From the NCBI GenBank assembly GCA_051294375.1, contig CM119269.1, positions 8,181,225-8,245,224 on the forward strand: DNA of 64,000 nt, written 5' to 3'. The position numbers and the translations under genes were made by a program. The stretch is from Paraspadella gotoi (taxonomy: Eukaryota; Chaetognatha). Every line of letters starts with the position of its first letter. Position 1 is the stretch's first letter. A model generated the notes under the pieces. The model saw only the letters and a program-made list of their open reading frames with translations, was not told the DNA's origin and did not search any database. Of this stretch, positions 21,881-32,888 are shown piece after piece.

Positions 21881-22682
21881 CTTTCCTATCTAGCTACTTT
21901 TACAATAAAAAAATGTTGGCTTGCTGGGTGTGTCTCATCGGTCGGGATGAAGATCGACAAGAACGACGACGATAATTTTAAATTTTGAACGATGGAGGAA
22001 GCACAGTGTAAAAATATTGATTAGAAATTTGACATCAAATGTTTTCTTTAAAAGAAGGAAAATGCAAAAAAAACCATAACTTGTAAATTCAAATTATAAT
22101 TTTACTCAATCTCTATTTGATACTCCATTTTATCAAAAATTAGTAGTTAAAAACATGTTAGTACTCTATTAACTTCCTCGCTTAACTGATTGAATCAATT
22201 GCTCTTTAAACTTTTTGTTTTACCCTATTTGAGAGGCAAAAAATTTAAAAAAGCTAAAAAAATGCGCGTTAGCTTCGGGTCATCTTTAGGAATCGTAAAA
22301 AATATCAAATTTACATTTTTTCCTTTTTGGAAATATTAAGATTTTATGAGAAAACTCTAAAGTTTTAACGAATTACTCTGGTTAAGCTATCCGAATATGC
22401 ATTATATAATTTTTCCGATTTTAAACGTCACTTCGATCAATAGTGCGTGGTAGGATTGAAGCTTGCTTTTTAGAATTGTGTAAAAAAGAGAGCAATACTA
22501 CAATTAGTAATTTGAACGAAAAAAAAGAGCAAGGACTCTGACGAGGCTGACCACGTAAGCGAAAGAGATTATAGCGAATAAAAAGTAACGCGACTTGAAA
22601 AGAAACTTCAAAAGTTTTTTTTTCCTTTTTGTTCCAATTTAAGTGGGAGGAGCAGGAGGAGGAGCAGGAGGAGGAGGGGGAA

Positions 22683-22727
22683 GATGGAGGAACCCGGGCT
22701 TCCGGTTCTATCGCCTGACGAAAATGT
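22683..22727 (+). CDS. Possible small first exon (low confidence)
   Basis: ATG starts MEEPGLPVLSPDENV and runs to a plausible donor (GTG|GTGAGA). It is preceded by a GGAGGAGCA repeat. Its phase does not fit the first PTPS exon, so if real it would be a separate transcript or a 5' leader. No family resemblance. Confidence 0.2.
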
Positions 22728-23185
22728 GGTGAGAGTGAATGTGGTAAAGTGTGGTGGCATGGTGATTGGTGAGTGTGAGGGATGGTCACTGGTCACTGAC
22801 CAGTGGTCAGTGTGGAAATTAGTGATTGTGACGAGGTGATCTCACTTGGCTGGGACATTAGGAGGACGAAATCAACGAGATTTGGATTATCTGAAGGCTA
22901 AAGAAATATGGGTCAACAGTGGCATCAAGAGCCACGGGAGCCATCCTATCATTGTAGTAGTTATTATAGTTAAAAGCAATGGATTTAAAAAAAAAAAGAC
23001 TAGAGAAAGTTAATCGAGTCCAAGTGATGTAGACGTAGTGGTGCCATTATGGTGTAGAGGTTTCATGTCACCCGATATTCCAATTCCAATATTGGATTTT
23101 GTCAACTTACTAAAGCTGCCATTTTTGAATCTAATGAGGTTTCATCGATTTTAATGGGATTTTTTTTTCTGTAAGGACGAATAGC

Positions 23186-23187
<2 letters not shown>

Positions 23188-23237
<50 letters not shown>
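23188..23237. repeat. (GA)n microsatellite
   Basis: Uninterrupted GA tract. Confidence 0.95.
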
Positions 23238-23238
<1 letters not shown>

Positions 23239-23299
23239 TTAAGGCGGGCAAAAGTTTATCACATTTCATCATAAGATAAAATTTAATGAGTAGTAAAGA

Positions 23300-23612
23300 T
23301 TGACGATTGTTTTTTCCATCCACCGTAAACTCATTTTCACTTGCACTCTTCCATCATTTGAAACTTGATTTACAGCGCTATCGCACACTACTAATTGAGT
23401 ACTCAATGTATCCATCAAATTGAAGATTAATGCTACGGAAGGACGGACATAATGCCAGACAGACTGATGGACGGATATATCCATTTATTTATAATTTTTA
23501 TTATTCGATGTTCTAAGATGTTTTAAGTGACTTACTTATTCAACTATTGGGAGCGATCTACAGACCGACAGAGTAAATTATAAGGTTGGGTCTTCTTTAA
23601 CAGATCTGACTA
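23300..23612 (+). repeat. Dispersed repeat R3 (GGAC-containing element)
   Basis: Shares an ordered set of blocks with 27230-27665: AAACTCATTTTCACT, a GGACGGAC patch, TATTCGATGTTCT, a CGACAGAGT/ACCGACGGACC patch, and the end ...GGGTCTTCTTTAACAGATCTGACTAAAAA. Here the GGAC microsatellite is nearly absent. Confidence 0.65.
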
Positions 23613-23801
23613 AAAATAGATTCAATTCGGCTGATCTTCTTAACAGATACATTCTCCAAGATTATTTTAATTCCTGATGGATGAAGAAATAATACAATAA
23701 TTTAAAATAAGTTTTTCGACCAAATAATTGAGGGTAAGCGACTGAAAGACGAAGTGAATTATAAATTCAGTGACCATACCCAAAAACTAAATAAGCGGTA
23801 A

Positions 23802-23932
23802 AATTTTACTTTCGCCGACCGGGGTTTTGGTGTCTTTTGAAAAACCTTAAACCTTTCGCCGACCAGGGTAAGGTTGGGCGGTTTAAGGTTTTTTCAAAAG
23901 ACACCAAAACCCCTGTCGGCGAAAGTAAAATT
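23802..23932. repeat. Hairpin: 52-bp inverted repeat
   Basis: Arms 23802-23853 and 23880-23932 are almost perfect reverse complements. Both carry the TACTTTCGCCGAC and TTTTGGTGTCTTTTGAAAA blocks. The 26-base spacer itself repeats TTTCGCCGACCAGGG from the arm. It looks like a recent foldback insertion. Confidence 0.9.
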
Positions 23933-24169
23933 AACCCAAATAAGCCTGAACGTTAATTATTAAAGTTCAGAATGAAAAAAAAAAAATCCAAAACAAAATT
24001 TTTAGAATTCCTGCCGTCGAAAGTATCTTAAGCTAATTTTTTTTTTAATTTTCAAAAATCTTTTTTTATGCGCCGCCAACTTTTAGTTCATTGGTCGGTT
24101 TTACTTATATTTTAATTATTTATAATTTAGATACAATAATACATATATTTTTGGGCCTTTCTAGGTTAG

Positions 24170-24262
24170 GGTATGGGAGAGGGATAGATTAGGATTAGAA
24201 CTTAGATTTAGGGTTAGGGTTAAATATTGGGGATTGGGGTTTAGGGTTAGGGTTAAAGACGA
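24170..24262. repeat. Interstitial TTAGGG-like tract
   Basis: GATTTAGGGTTAGGGTTAAA-type repeats, degenerate, similar to 21765-21880. Confidence 0.65.
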
Positions 24263-24601
24263 GGCAATGTGTTTGTTATTAAAAAAATGAGTGCTAAATA
24301 TTGAGATTAAAATTAAGTTCAGGGATTAGGTTATCACATCACTGCACAAGAATATGAACTTAATTGATGAAGTTTTACCCGAGTTTCAAGCAATTAAAAC
24401 CTTAGTGGGACAGATTAGTGAATAAACAGAAATATTGATCGACCAACCAAAAAATTACTTCTCTTACGGCAAAACTAAAGACCAGCTTTTTCAACTTTAA
24501 GTTATTATACATATATATATATAAAATATGATAATATATAATAAAAATGAAAAATTCACATTGTGCAATACTTTGAAATTATCATTCATTGTTTTTCAGC
24601 A

Positions 24602-25378
24602 ATGAATCTTGCAGCTTCTCAGAACCGCTCTATCGTCTACCTGACAAGAGTGGAAAGATTTAGCGCAGCGCACCGTCTTTTCAGCAACTCATTGTCAGAA
24701 GAGGAAAACTGGGAAATCTTTGGAAAATGCAATAATCCTAATGGACACGGTCATAATTACAAGGTATGGGAAAGTCCCCTTTTATAAAATTTTTTTTAGA
24801 TAATAGTATTAATAATTAAACAAGTTTGAGCAAACAATGTCGGATCTGCCTACGATAATTAATTAATTAAATTAATAGATTAATTAATAATTAATTAATA
24901 GATTAATTAAATAATTAATAGATTAATTAATAATTAATTAATAGATTAATTAAATAATTAATAGATTAATTATAATTTATATTCAGCTTGTCATCATCGA
25001 TGTCCCTTAAAATTGATCAGAAGTTTATAGTTTTGTACATTTATTCAAAACAACACAATATCCTCTATTATCCGAGCCAGGCGGCAAGCACGTCCTGTCC
25101 TAGTTTTGATTACGTTTAGCTTTCGGTCTGCTTTCTTTGCAAATCATGGTTCTGAAAATGTGATATCATAGGGGTTTGATTCATTATGGCTTCTTCATCA
25201 AGATCTTTAAAAATTCTATGTTTCATAATCAATATTCGTATTGTTTACGTTTTATTTAGCAAACAAAAACGTTTTAATTATATGCGTCGCTCTCTTCTCT
25301 CTCTTCTTTTTTCTCCGTCACTGCTTCTTCTGATTGTCTAAAAAAAAACGAGTTCCGGCTCTGCAGCTCTGTCCAGCT

Positions 25379-25409
<31 letters not shown>

Positions 25410-25943
25410 TTTTTTTTTTACAAAAAAATTTTTTAGATCATAATGTGGCGCTCTGTCACTAATGTAAAAAACGATTTGCCGCGAACCGTGCGCGGAACCC
25501 GGGTCCTTTGCGAGCAGGAATAGCTCACGCTATTGAGCGGCGCCTAAGTACTGCTGATTCTTTAACGAGTAAAGGGGGCTGTAGAGCTTTCTCTCTCTCT
25601 CTCTCTTTTTAAATTATTATATATCGCTTCTTTCTCTTTCTTTTTTTTCTCTGCAGCCGGCTGTCTCTCTCTCTCTCTCTTTTTTCCTCTCTCTCTCTCT
25701 GTCTCTCTGTCTCTCTTGTGGTGTCTGCCCTATCTGCCGAATCTCTTGCGTGGATCGTTTGTTTTTTTGAAAAATTCTGATTATTTTTTTCCTTCTAAAA
25801 ACTTTTTATTATTGCCATTTTATTCCACGCTTTTTTCAATACAAAAATCCCATATTTTTCATCCGAGATTTTCATGGATTTATTCTCTTTCTTTCTCTCT
25901 CTCTCTCTCTTCTCTCTCTTCTTCTCTCTCTCTCCTCTCTCTC

Positions 25944-25988
<45 letters not shown>

Positions 25989-28900
25989 ACTCATACACGC
26001 ATTTGTTTGTTTTATATATTGATCATATGACAATCGCATCAATGAATGACAATCATCGCATCATGATGCAATACGCAATGATTATCATCGAAATCAATCA
26101 TCAATTCCTATTACATCAATAAATTACTATTACATCAATCAATTAGTATTACCTCAATCAATTACTATACATCAATAATTCGTTATCGCATGATTCATTC
26201 GTTTTTTTCCCGGTTTTTTCATTAATTTTCTATGATAGTGGGCTCTGGCTCGATCTTGAGTCTTTTAAGATTTTTTTATTTTATGTCTCCTTCTCTCTCT
26301 CTCTCTCTCACTCTCTCTCTTTCTCTCTCACTCTCTCTCTCTCTCTCACTCTCTCTTTCTCTCTTCTCTCTTCTCTCTTTTTATGCAATAGCGACGATCC
26401 TTATGCTTTTAAGATTTTTTTAATTGCATCATTTTTCAACTTGCATAATTTTTTCAACTTGCATTCCGTCAAAACTTTATATCTAGCTTCTTCACTCACT
26501 TTCCTACCGGCTCACAAAATTTCATCTCAATCTATCATGGGTTAAATAAAAAAAAGATTCAAGTAAATGTGACTCATATTTTTTTCATTTAAACTCATTT
26601 CCACTGGTACGTTTCCACTGAAACTTTATATCAAGCTTCGTCATACGTTTTCCTACCCACACACAAAATTTCAACTCAATCTATCCATCCAATTATGATT
26701 AATTGGAGTATTTATTGGTTAAAATAAGTAAAAAGATTTTAGTAAATTCGACTTATGTTTTTTCCATTTAAACTAATTTCCACTCACACGATTCCATCGA
26801 AATTTTATATCCATTTTTATCACACACTTTCCTACCCACACACAAAATTTAATTCCAATCCAACCAGCCAGTTATTGGAGCTTTTTGCTAAGATGGGACG
26901 GATGGACGGATTGATTGACTAATTAATTAATTATTGATTAATTTATTTACTAATTGATTAATTAACTGATTAATTATTTGATTTATTAATACATCCTGCA
27001 GATACATTTAATATAAAAGGAAAAAGAAGCATAATCAATTAGTAAAACAGGTTTTTGTTTTTTTTTCATTTAAACTCATTTCCACTCAAACTATTCCATC
27101 GAAACTTGATTTCCTGTTCAATCACACACTTTCCTACCCACATACAAAATTCCAGGTCAATCAGCCCATCCACTCATGAGCAATTGGTGTTCAAATAGTG
27201 AATATATTTTTTTGTTTTTCCATTTAAACTCATTTCCACTCGGACGATTCCATCAAAACTTCATATCCAGCTCAATCACACACTTACCTATCCTCACACA
27301 AAATTTCATTTAAATCCATCCATCCAATCACGAGTAATTGGTGTTTTTTGCTAAGGTGGGACGGACGGACGGACGGACGGACGACGGACGGACGGACGGA
27401 CGGACGGACGGACGGACGGACGACGGACGGACGGACGGACGGACGGACGGACGCGGACGGACGACGGACGACGGACGGACGGACAGACGGACGACGGACG
27501 GACGGACAGACGGACGGACGGACATCATTTTTTTTGCATAATTTATCATAATTCGATGTTCTGACATGATATAAGTGTGTGCCCGACAATATTGAGGGGG
27601 CGGACCGACGGACCGAAAAAGTGAGTTATAGAGTCGGGATCTGCTGATAAGCAGATCCGACTAAAAAAAAAAGATGTTTTATTTCATTTTTTTAATATAT
27701 TTTAGGTAGAAATAACGCTAAAAGGCCCTGTAAACGAAAAGACCGGGATGGTCATAAATATCTCTGAATTGAAGGTAAATTATCCAGAATTTTATGTTAT
27801 AGTAAAGCACATTGTTTTTCCTAAGATTATTGTTTATTGAAAATAATTGTTGTAACTTTTAAGCAATTATTTGATACCTCAGTAAAAATATTTTATATAA
27901 AAATTATCACATAAATATAATTCAGGTTTTTGTCTTTTTAACCTGCTGTATCTTATTATTTATAATATAAAATTAATAAGAATGTAAAATGTAAATGTAA
28001 AAATGAATAAATTAAAAATAATTTTAAAAAAACCTTTCATTGGTACAAATGTATTCCTAATATATATTCCTAATATATATTCGAACTTTATTTGCCACAT
28101 TAAATATTTTTAATTTTTTATCTTTAACTAGACTTGTAATTTTAACTAGGGATTAATAAACATAGATTTTGTTTTTATTTAATAGTGATTTTTACTCTTA
28201 TCTTGGCATTTAGGATCTCAAAACAAAAACCATTTTTATCAGATATAAATCATACATTTCTAAAAATTTCAAAACCGAAAGGATCACCATAACCGAATGT
28301 AGTATTGAAAACTATTGATTATAAAAATTAAATATTCAGAAGAAACACCTTATGCGAGATTTGATAAAAATATCAATTTGTCAAGATAATTTTTACAATT
28401 CTTAAATTTTTTTTCACAGCAAATGATCGCTTCGGCCGTGACTGATTCTATGGATCACAAGAATCTTGATCTCGACGTTCCCGAATTCACAGTTAGTTAC
28501 ACGAATTAACTAAAATTCATTATTCTTTGAAGAGGCTTTTACACACAGAACGCTACTCACCGTCGTACATCTATAAATGAAATATTATATTTTGTTAACT
28601 TATATCACAGGCTGATTCTAGATGTTAAGAAAAAGGGTTAAAGTAAAAAAAAATCAGTTTTCCCATAGGTCTCAAGGTAGCCTCTCAGGAAATATCTATT
28701 AGCAAACTCAGTAATATTTTAGTCCGAATAATATTAATATTTTGTTTCTTAAAAAGAAATAACATAAAAAAACCTAAAACTTCTTTAAGCTCTCGAGAAG
28801 CCATGAAGGTATTCCAGAATATAAAAAATTGTCATGAAAACTCAGTTAATTAAAAAAATTTAACTTCCGCAACCATGTCCTTCTCAAAGTGTCCAGAGAA

Positions 28901-31085
28901 GGCGACGCATGCTTTAGCGACCGCGCCCACTATTGCCTCTGTCAGGAAGTTGACAGTTTTATAAGGGATGCGGGGAGTTTTCTAATCAAATTAACAACAA
29001 ATAAAACTTAAAAAATCTCTTGAGTCGAAACCAGAGGTTGCGCCAATCTCTGTCAAAGGTTTAAACCGAAGTGTTACCATAATAAAAATAATTGACAGCT
29101 GAGAATAGATTCAGTCTTTGCATACCTTAGAGGAAGACAGAAGTCTTCAAAGTACTGTGCTAATTCATTATGAATAAATTATTATTTCTTCTCTGTTTTA
29201 CATTTTCATTAATCCGGGGGATTGCAGTCAGAAAAACTATGCGGTCAAATGTTATTATGCTATTATGCTTCATATTGATTTTTTCTAAAATTTCCTAAAA
29301 TTTGATAAATGACCAGCTCAAAAAAATATGACATTTTCTGTAAAAAGCGTCAATTACAGAAGTTACTGCAAGATTTTATAGACATTTTTGATATTAATTG
29401 AAAGAGAAATGAGCCTAGTTTCCAATTATAATCGATTTTTTCTAAAATAAACTGTTTTAGTGCTGTAAGTTAGTCCCATTAGAGCTGGACCTCCCTTTAG
29501 TGTATATGATTATTATTTCACCCTTATTGTTTATACAAATTCAAGATAACCGTTGTGAAGTTCCTAATTTTTTGTTTCCCGTAAAAAAAAGACCCTAGTT
29601 TCTTTATCTTCTTCATTTTCCCATAGTGAAGCGCAGATTCCCAATGTTCATGAAAGAGAGAGACAAAGGTCGATAATTCGGAGGCAAAAGAGCACCTTAA
29701 TTATACTTATAGATGGTAGTCAGGACATTATACTAGGGCCCCTGAAGTAGTGATGTTCCGACCACCGAACTTTGCCCACACCACCAGCAATCAAATTATT
29801 TTCTTCCACACTTCTAGAATAAATTTATGTATCCCATGAGCCAAATCCGATGATACGAAAGAAACCACTGCTGTACTTTACTGAGTTGAGATAAACTTAA
29901 TCAGATTTTTTTAAATGATAAATAACTACTTGACGTTTTTTGTGTATAAATTTTATTTTAATCAATTATTATTAACAATTTCAAATCTATTTTCCCACAA
30001 AGATGGTAAAATCGCCAAAATGTCGGCATTTAATATTTGTTAAAAATTGAGTGCAATGAACAATTTTGTATTAAGTTTTTTAAGCAGTGTTACAGATATA
30101 TTGGTATTTTTTGCCCACTTTTAAGTCCATAAACCTTTTGGTTCCTGAGAGAATAATACTCCAGCCTTCATTCAAATAATTCTAGCTGGCTGACTAAGCA
30201 ATTTCCAAGACTGCTTTTTTGTGCCAAAAGATTATTGGCATGACGCTGCATAAAAGTTTTTTACCTTAATTTTTAAGGAAAAATCAGTTAGAGAAGAGCT
30301 TTCCTGAGGTTCCAACCAGTAAAATCTTTTCTTTTAAAAAGGTTTGTCAGCAGACCATTCGAATTTTGTAATGGTAAAAAATTAGAACTGCTTTTGGACA
30401 AGGTTTTTTTTTGCTTCAAGAAGAATAATTTTTTTTAGCGATGCCGAGTTTTTGTACTGGTTTTGATAGCATTTTGAGAATGTTTAAAAGCGTTTTTAGG
30501 CAATGTTTTGAAACTTTTAAAAACTTCAATTATTTTTCTTTCAATTGATGTTATAAATTTTCTTTATTGGCATATAGTTTATGTATAATTAATTTTTCCT
30601 TCGTATCATCGCATTCGGCTCACGGGGTATGTAGTATGCTGGACTAAAATCCACCAATCGTTCATCAGCGGCCATTGGTGCAGGGGGCAAGTCATTCGCC
30701 TCCCAACCCGAAGGTTCACGGTTCTAGCCCGGTGGTCGCCTTGCAGTTAAGAGGGACGGGACACTTAACCCACCCATAACGCAGTGTTACAGCCTGATCC
30801 GAAGCTCAGGGACTTCTTATATTGAACGGTTCTGTAACTATCTCAATAATTATTACTGAGTAATAAATTATAGTAAGTCTTAAATTTCTTTTTCAGAACA
30901 TGACGAGCACCGCCGAAAACATCTCCATCCTTATTTGGAACAGAATCGATCGAGATTTGAAGCTGAAATCCCTCCAAGAGCCAGATGTAAAAAATGTGCA
31001 CTTGCACGAAGTAAAAGTTCACGAAACGGATAAAAATATTGTGCTTTACCGCGGGGAGTTTTCTAATCAAATTAACAACAAATAA
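24602..31085 (+). CDS. PTS: 6-pyruvoyltetrahydropterin synthase
   Basis: Four exons: 24602-24763, 27706-27774, 28420-28491 and 30897-31085 (TAA). All have AG/GT borders and phase-0 junctions, giving 163 residues. The enzyme converts 7,8-dihydroneopterin triphosphate to 6-pyruvoyltetrahydropterin in tetrahydrobiopterin synthesis. The zinc ligands H24, H49 and H51 are present, with the catalytic cysteine C43 inside GKCNNPNGHGHNYK. The D89-H90 pair is in MDHKNLDLDVP, and the active-site glutamate is in the ETDKN of exon 4. Exon 2 carries the TGMVINISELK strand. Residue numbering of the first exon coincides with human PTPS. The C-terminus extends past YRGE by eight residues. The first exon is preceded by an acceptor-like TTTTTCAG, so an upstream non-coding exon is likely. 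The last 35 bases of coding sequence and the 3' flank have a second copy inside intron 3. Confidence 0.97.
24856..24985. repeat. (TTAA)n-type tandem repeat
   Basis: Repeats of TTAATAGATTAATTAA in PTPS intron 1. Confidence 0.9.
25380..25705. repeat. Cluster of (CT)n tracts with a tRNA-like piece
   Basis: Several CT microsatellites. Between them, at about 25470-25560, the - strand reads GGACCCGGGTTCCGCGC, a B-box-like word with a GAGCTATTCC stretch upstream. It may be a tRNA-derived repeat fragment. I cannot fold it into a tRNA. Confidence 0.4.
25885..25990. repeat. (CT)n microsatellite
   Basis: CT tract in PTPS intron 1. Confidence 0.95.
26020..26190. repeat. GCATCAATGAATGA-type minisatellite
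   Basis: Irregular repeats of CGCATCAATGAATGACAATC, then TTACATCAATCAATTA. The first part is the reverse complement of the unit found at 34365-34590. Confidence 0.65.
26290..26375. repeat. (CT)n microsatellite
   Basis: CT tract with CA interruptions. Confidence 0.95.
26440..27350. repeat. About 180-bp degenerate tandem repeat
   Basis: About five diverged units, each with AAACTCATTTCCACT, a CGATTCCATC-like word, AACTT.ATATCCAG, CACACTTTCCTACC and CACACAAAATTTCA, then CCATCCA and an ATTGG-GTTTTT stretch. Units start near 26440, 26580, 26760, 27065 and 27225. The last unit runs into the GGAC array and repeat R3. Confidence 0.7.
27357..27523. repeat. (GGAC)n microsatellite
   Basis: GGAC tetramers with occasional GAC and CAGA slips. 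Frames read as Asp-Gly-Arg-Thr or Arg-Pro-Ser-Val polymers and are not genes. Confidence 0.97.
27524..27665 (+). repeat. Dispersed repeat R3, 3' part
   Basis: Contains TAATTCGATGTTCTGACATG, then the GGACCGACGGACC patch, and ends GAGTCGGGATCTGCTGATAA then CAGATCCGACTAAAA. It matches the end of the copy at 23300-23612 and sits about 40 bases upstream of PTPS exon 2. Confidence 0.65.
28970..29189 (+). pseudogene. Intronic copy of the PTPS terminal coding segment and 3' flank
   Basis: Begins at GCGGGGAGTTTTCTAATCAA, the same bases as the end of PTPS exon 4. It continues through the stop codon and about 180 bases of 3' sequence (ACCAGAGGTTGCGCCAATCT, TTGACAGCTGAGAATAGATT). It ends near TTATTATTTCT. 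The original is at 31051-31280. It lies in intron 3, about 500 bases past exon 3, with no acceptor directly in front. Confidence 0.85.
30640..30840 (+). mobile_element. tRNA-derived SINE
   Basis: The most complete copy. CATTGGTGCAGGGGGCAAGT contains an A-box-like TGGTGCAGGGG. ACGGTTCTAGCCCGG contains a B-box-like GGTTCTAGCCC. It is followed by GGTCGCCTTGCAGTTAAGAG, then GTGTTACAGCCTGATC and the end TTATATTGAACGGTTCTGTA. It is inserted just upstream of PTPS exon 4. Confidence 0.85.
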
Positions 31086-31186
31086 TAATATCTTGAGTCA
31101 AACGAAAATACGTAAGTCAAACCAGAGGTTGCGCCAATCTCTGTCAAAGGTTTAAACTGAAGTGTTACCATAATAAAAATAATTGA

Positions 31187-31333
31187 CAGCTGAGAATAGA
31201 TTCGGTCTTTGCATACCTTAGAGGAAGACAGAAGTCTTCGAAGTACTGTGCTAATTCATTATGAATAAATTATTATTTCTACTAAGTTTAAATTTTCTTC
31301 TGGTGTGCAAAGACCGAATCTATTCTCAGCTAT
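31187..31333. repeat. Inverted repeat in the PTPS 3' flank
   Basis: TTGACAGCTGAGAATAGATT followed by CGGTCTTTGCA near 31187-31220 is matched in reverse complement by TGCAAAGACCGAATC and TATTCTCAGCTATCAATTG near 31306-31333. A PTPS transcript reaching this far could fold here. Confidence 0.75.
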
Positions 31334-31339
31334 CAATTG

Positions 31340-32010
31340 AATCTTATCCTACCAGAATCATGACTCTGAAAATATATTTAAATAAAAATAATATTATAGA
31401 AAATTAACAATTCAAATATTTTTATAACTTGTATATTTATAGATTATTTTATGTTTTTTATGTTTTATATATTATTTAAAATAATATTTATTTGTATTAA
31501 AAATTTTTTTAAAGTACAAAATGCAGAAATAATTATATTTTTAAATTATTTTAAAGTACTCTAAAGAATTAAATCTAACAATGATTTTAAAATTAGATTT
31601 TTATAAATATTTGTTTATCATTATTTATTTTTATTAGTTAATTATTAAATAATTATAACAATATCATCTATTACTAACAATTTAACCATTTTAAATTAAA
31701 ATAAAAATCATAAACTATTTTTAATTTATAATGAAATTAATGATTTAATGTTTTTTATTTTTTACTTTTTATTTAAAAATTTCAGTCCGACTTTTTTATA
31801 TTAATACACTTCTTTATTATTTAGTATTATACGAATTAGTTTTAATTTTTTTGTTGTACATCGCATAATGTAATATAAAGTTTTAAATAAATTATGAATT
31901 TTTATTAACTAATCACTCATAACTTCAGAAATGTTGAATCAGCAGTTGTGAAATCAAATAATTAGAGTACCAAAAGAAAGCCCCGAAAAAAAATTGATTT
32001 AGGAAAGTTA
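31340..32010. other. Very AT-rich intergenic stretch
   Basis: Long A/T-only runs. Nothing coding or repetitive is clear. Confidence 0.5.
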
Positions 32011-32316
32011 ACTTTAATGTTTTAAAAATGATAAACTAGGACCAAACTGATTCCGGGCAAGGGAAAGAATGGGTCGAAGCAAATTAAACGATTTGGGATT
32101 GAAGGACTTCAACCGCTCGTTAAAGTCCTTGCTCCATGTAAAGATGGATAGATAGAGATAGAGAGAATGTGAGAAGGAGATGTGAAGGGATCTCCATGGA
32201 GACGAGCGAACAACTAATAATAACAACGTCGATAGAAAAACGTTGAAAATTTTGTTTTTCTCCAAAAATTTTTTAGATTTTTTTTCTCCCAATTTTTTGA
32301 TTTTTTTGATTCGAAG

Positions 32317-32868
32317 ATGAAGGTCATCGAGATCGTCGCTCTCATCGTCGTTTTCGTCGTCGTCGTGGAGGCGGCCAACCTTGAAAAAGTAAGGGCTAAG
32401 AAAAAGGTAACGGATAAGGAGATTGGTCACGTTAAGGGTAAGTTTTGTGTCGAATTATCGGCTATTCGATCTGCGGCAGGAGCAAGACAAGAATGAGAGT
32501 CTGAATGTGGGTCAAAATTAGAATAGGAATGAAAGTAAAACTGAGAATCAGAGCAAGAATGAAAAGGAGATTAAGAATGAAAGTAAGAATAAAAACGAGA
32601 GAGAATGTGAGTCAATGATAATAGAAATGAGAGGAAGGGCAAAGCTGTAGGTGGCTTTGGATCAAGAGATTGGTTACTTCATTATGGTCAGGATAAGGTT
32701 TTAGTCATTTATCGGCCTCTAATTCTGCCACAGGAGCAAGATTCCACTGATAAAGAAATAACTGAAGGCAAGGAAGCCGACGCCAAGGCAAACGACGCAG
32801 GGAATGCAAAGGCGGCCTTTTCTAGGACTTTCAACATTCCCCTTGGTCCCCGACAACTCCTTCAGAGA
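32317..32868 (+). CDS. Secreted protein of unknown family (two exons, incomplete)
   Basis: Exon 1, 32317-32437, encodes a signal peptide (MKVIEIVALIVVFVVVVEAA) then a lysine-rich segment, ending at AAGG|GTAAGT in phase 1. Exon 2, proposed 32705-32868, opens after TTTTAG and joins in phase. It encodes a Glu/Lys/Ala-rich stretch (KEITEGKEADAKAND) and RTFNIPLGPRQLLQR, and ends at AGA|GTGAGA in phase 0. If that donor is not used, the frame stops shortly after, at a TAA following ILRF. A second piece resembling the start of exon 2 (CGGCAGGAGCAAGACAAG) lies at 32470. The family is unknown. The repeat just downstream carries further donor-like words. Confidence 0.45.
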
Positions 32869-32888
32869 GTGAGATTCAGAATGATATT

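Noticed and set aside
25470-25560. Possible tRNA gene on the - strand
   Set aside because: A B-box-like word is present, but no full cloverleaf could be drawn.
27284-27589. Long frames on both strands over the GGAC array
   Set aside because: Four-base repeat translated in any frame; no protein character.
28860-28965. Short - strand open stretch with TVNFLTEAIVGAVAKACVAF
   Set aside because: Looks protein-like for 35 codons but has no start, no family match I can name and no convincing splice sites.
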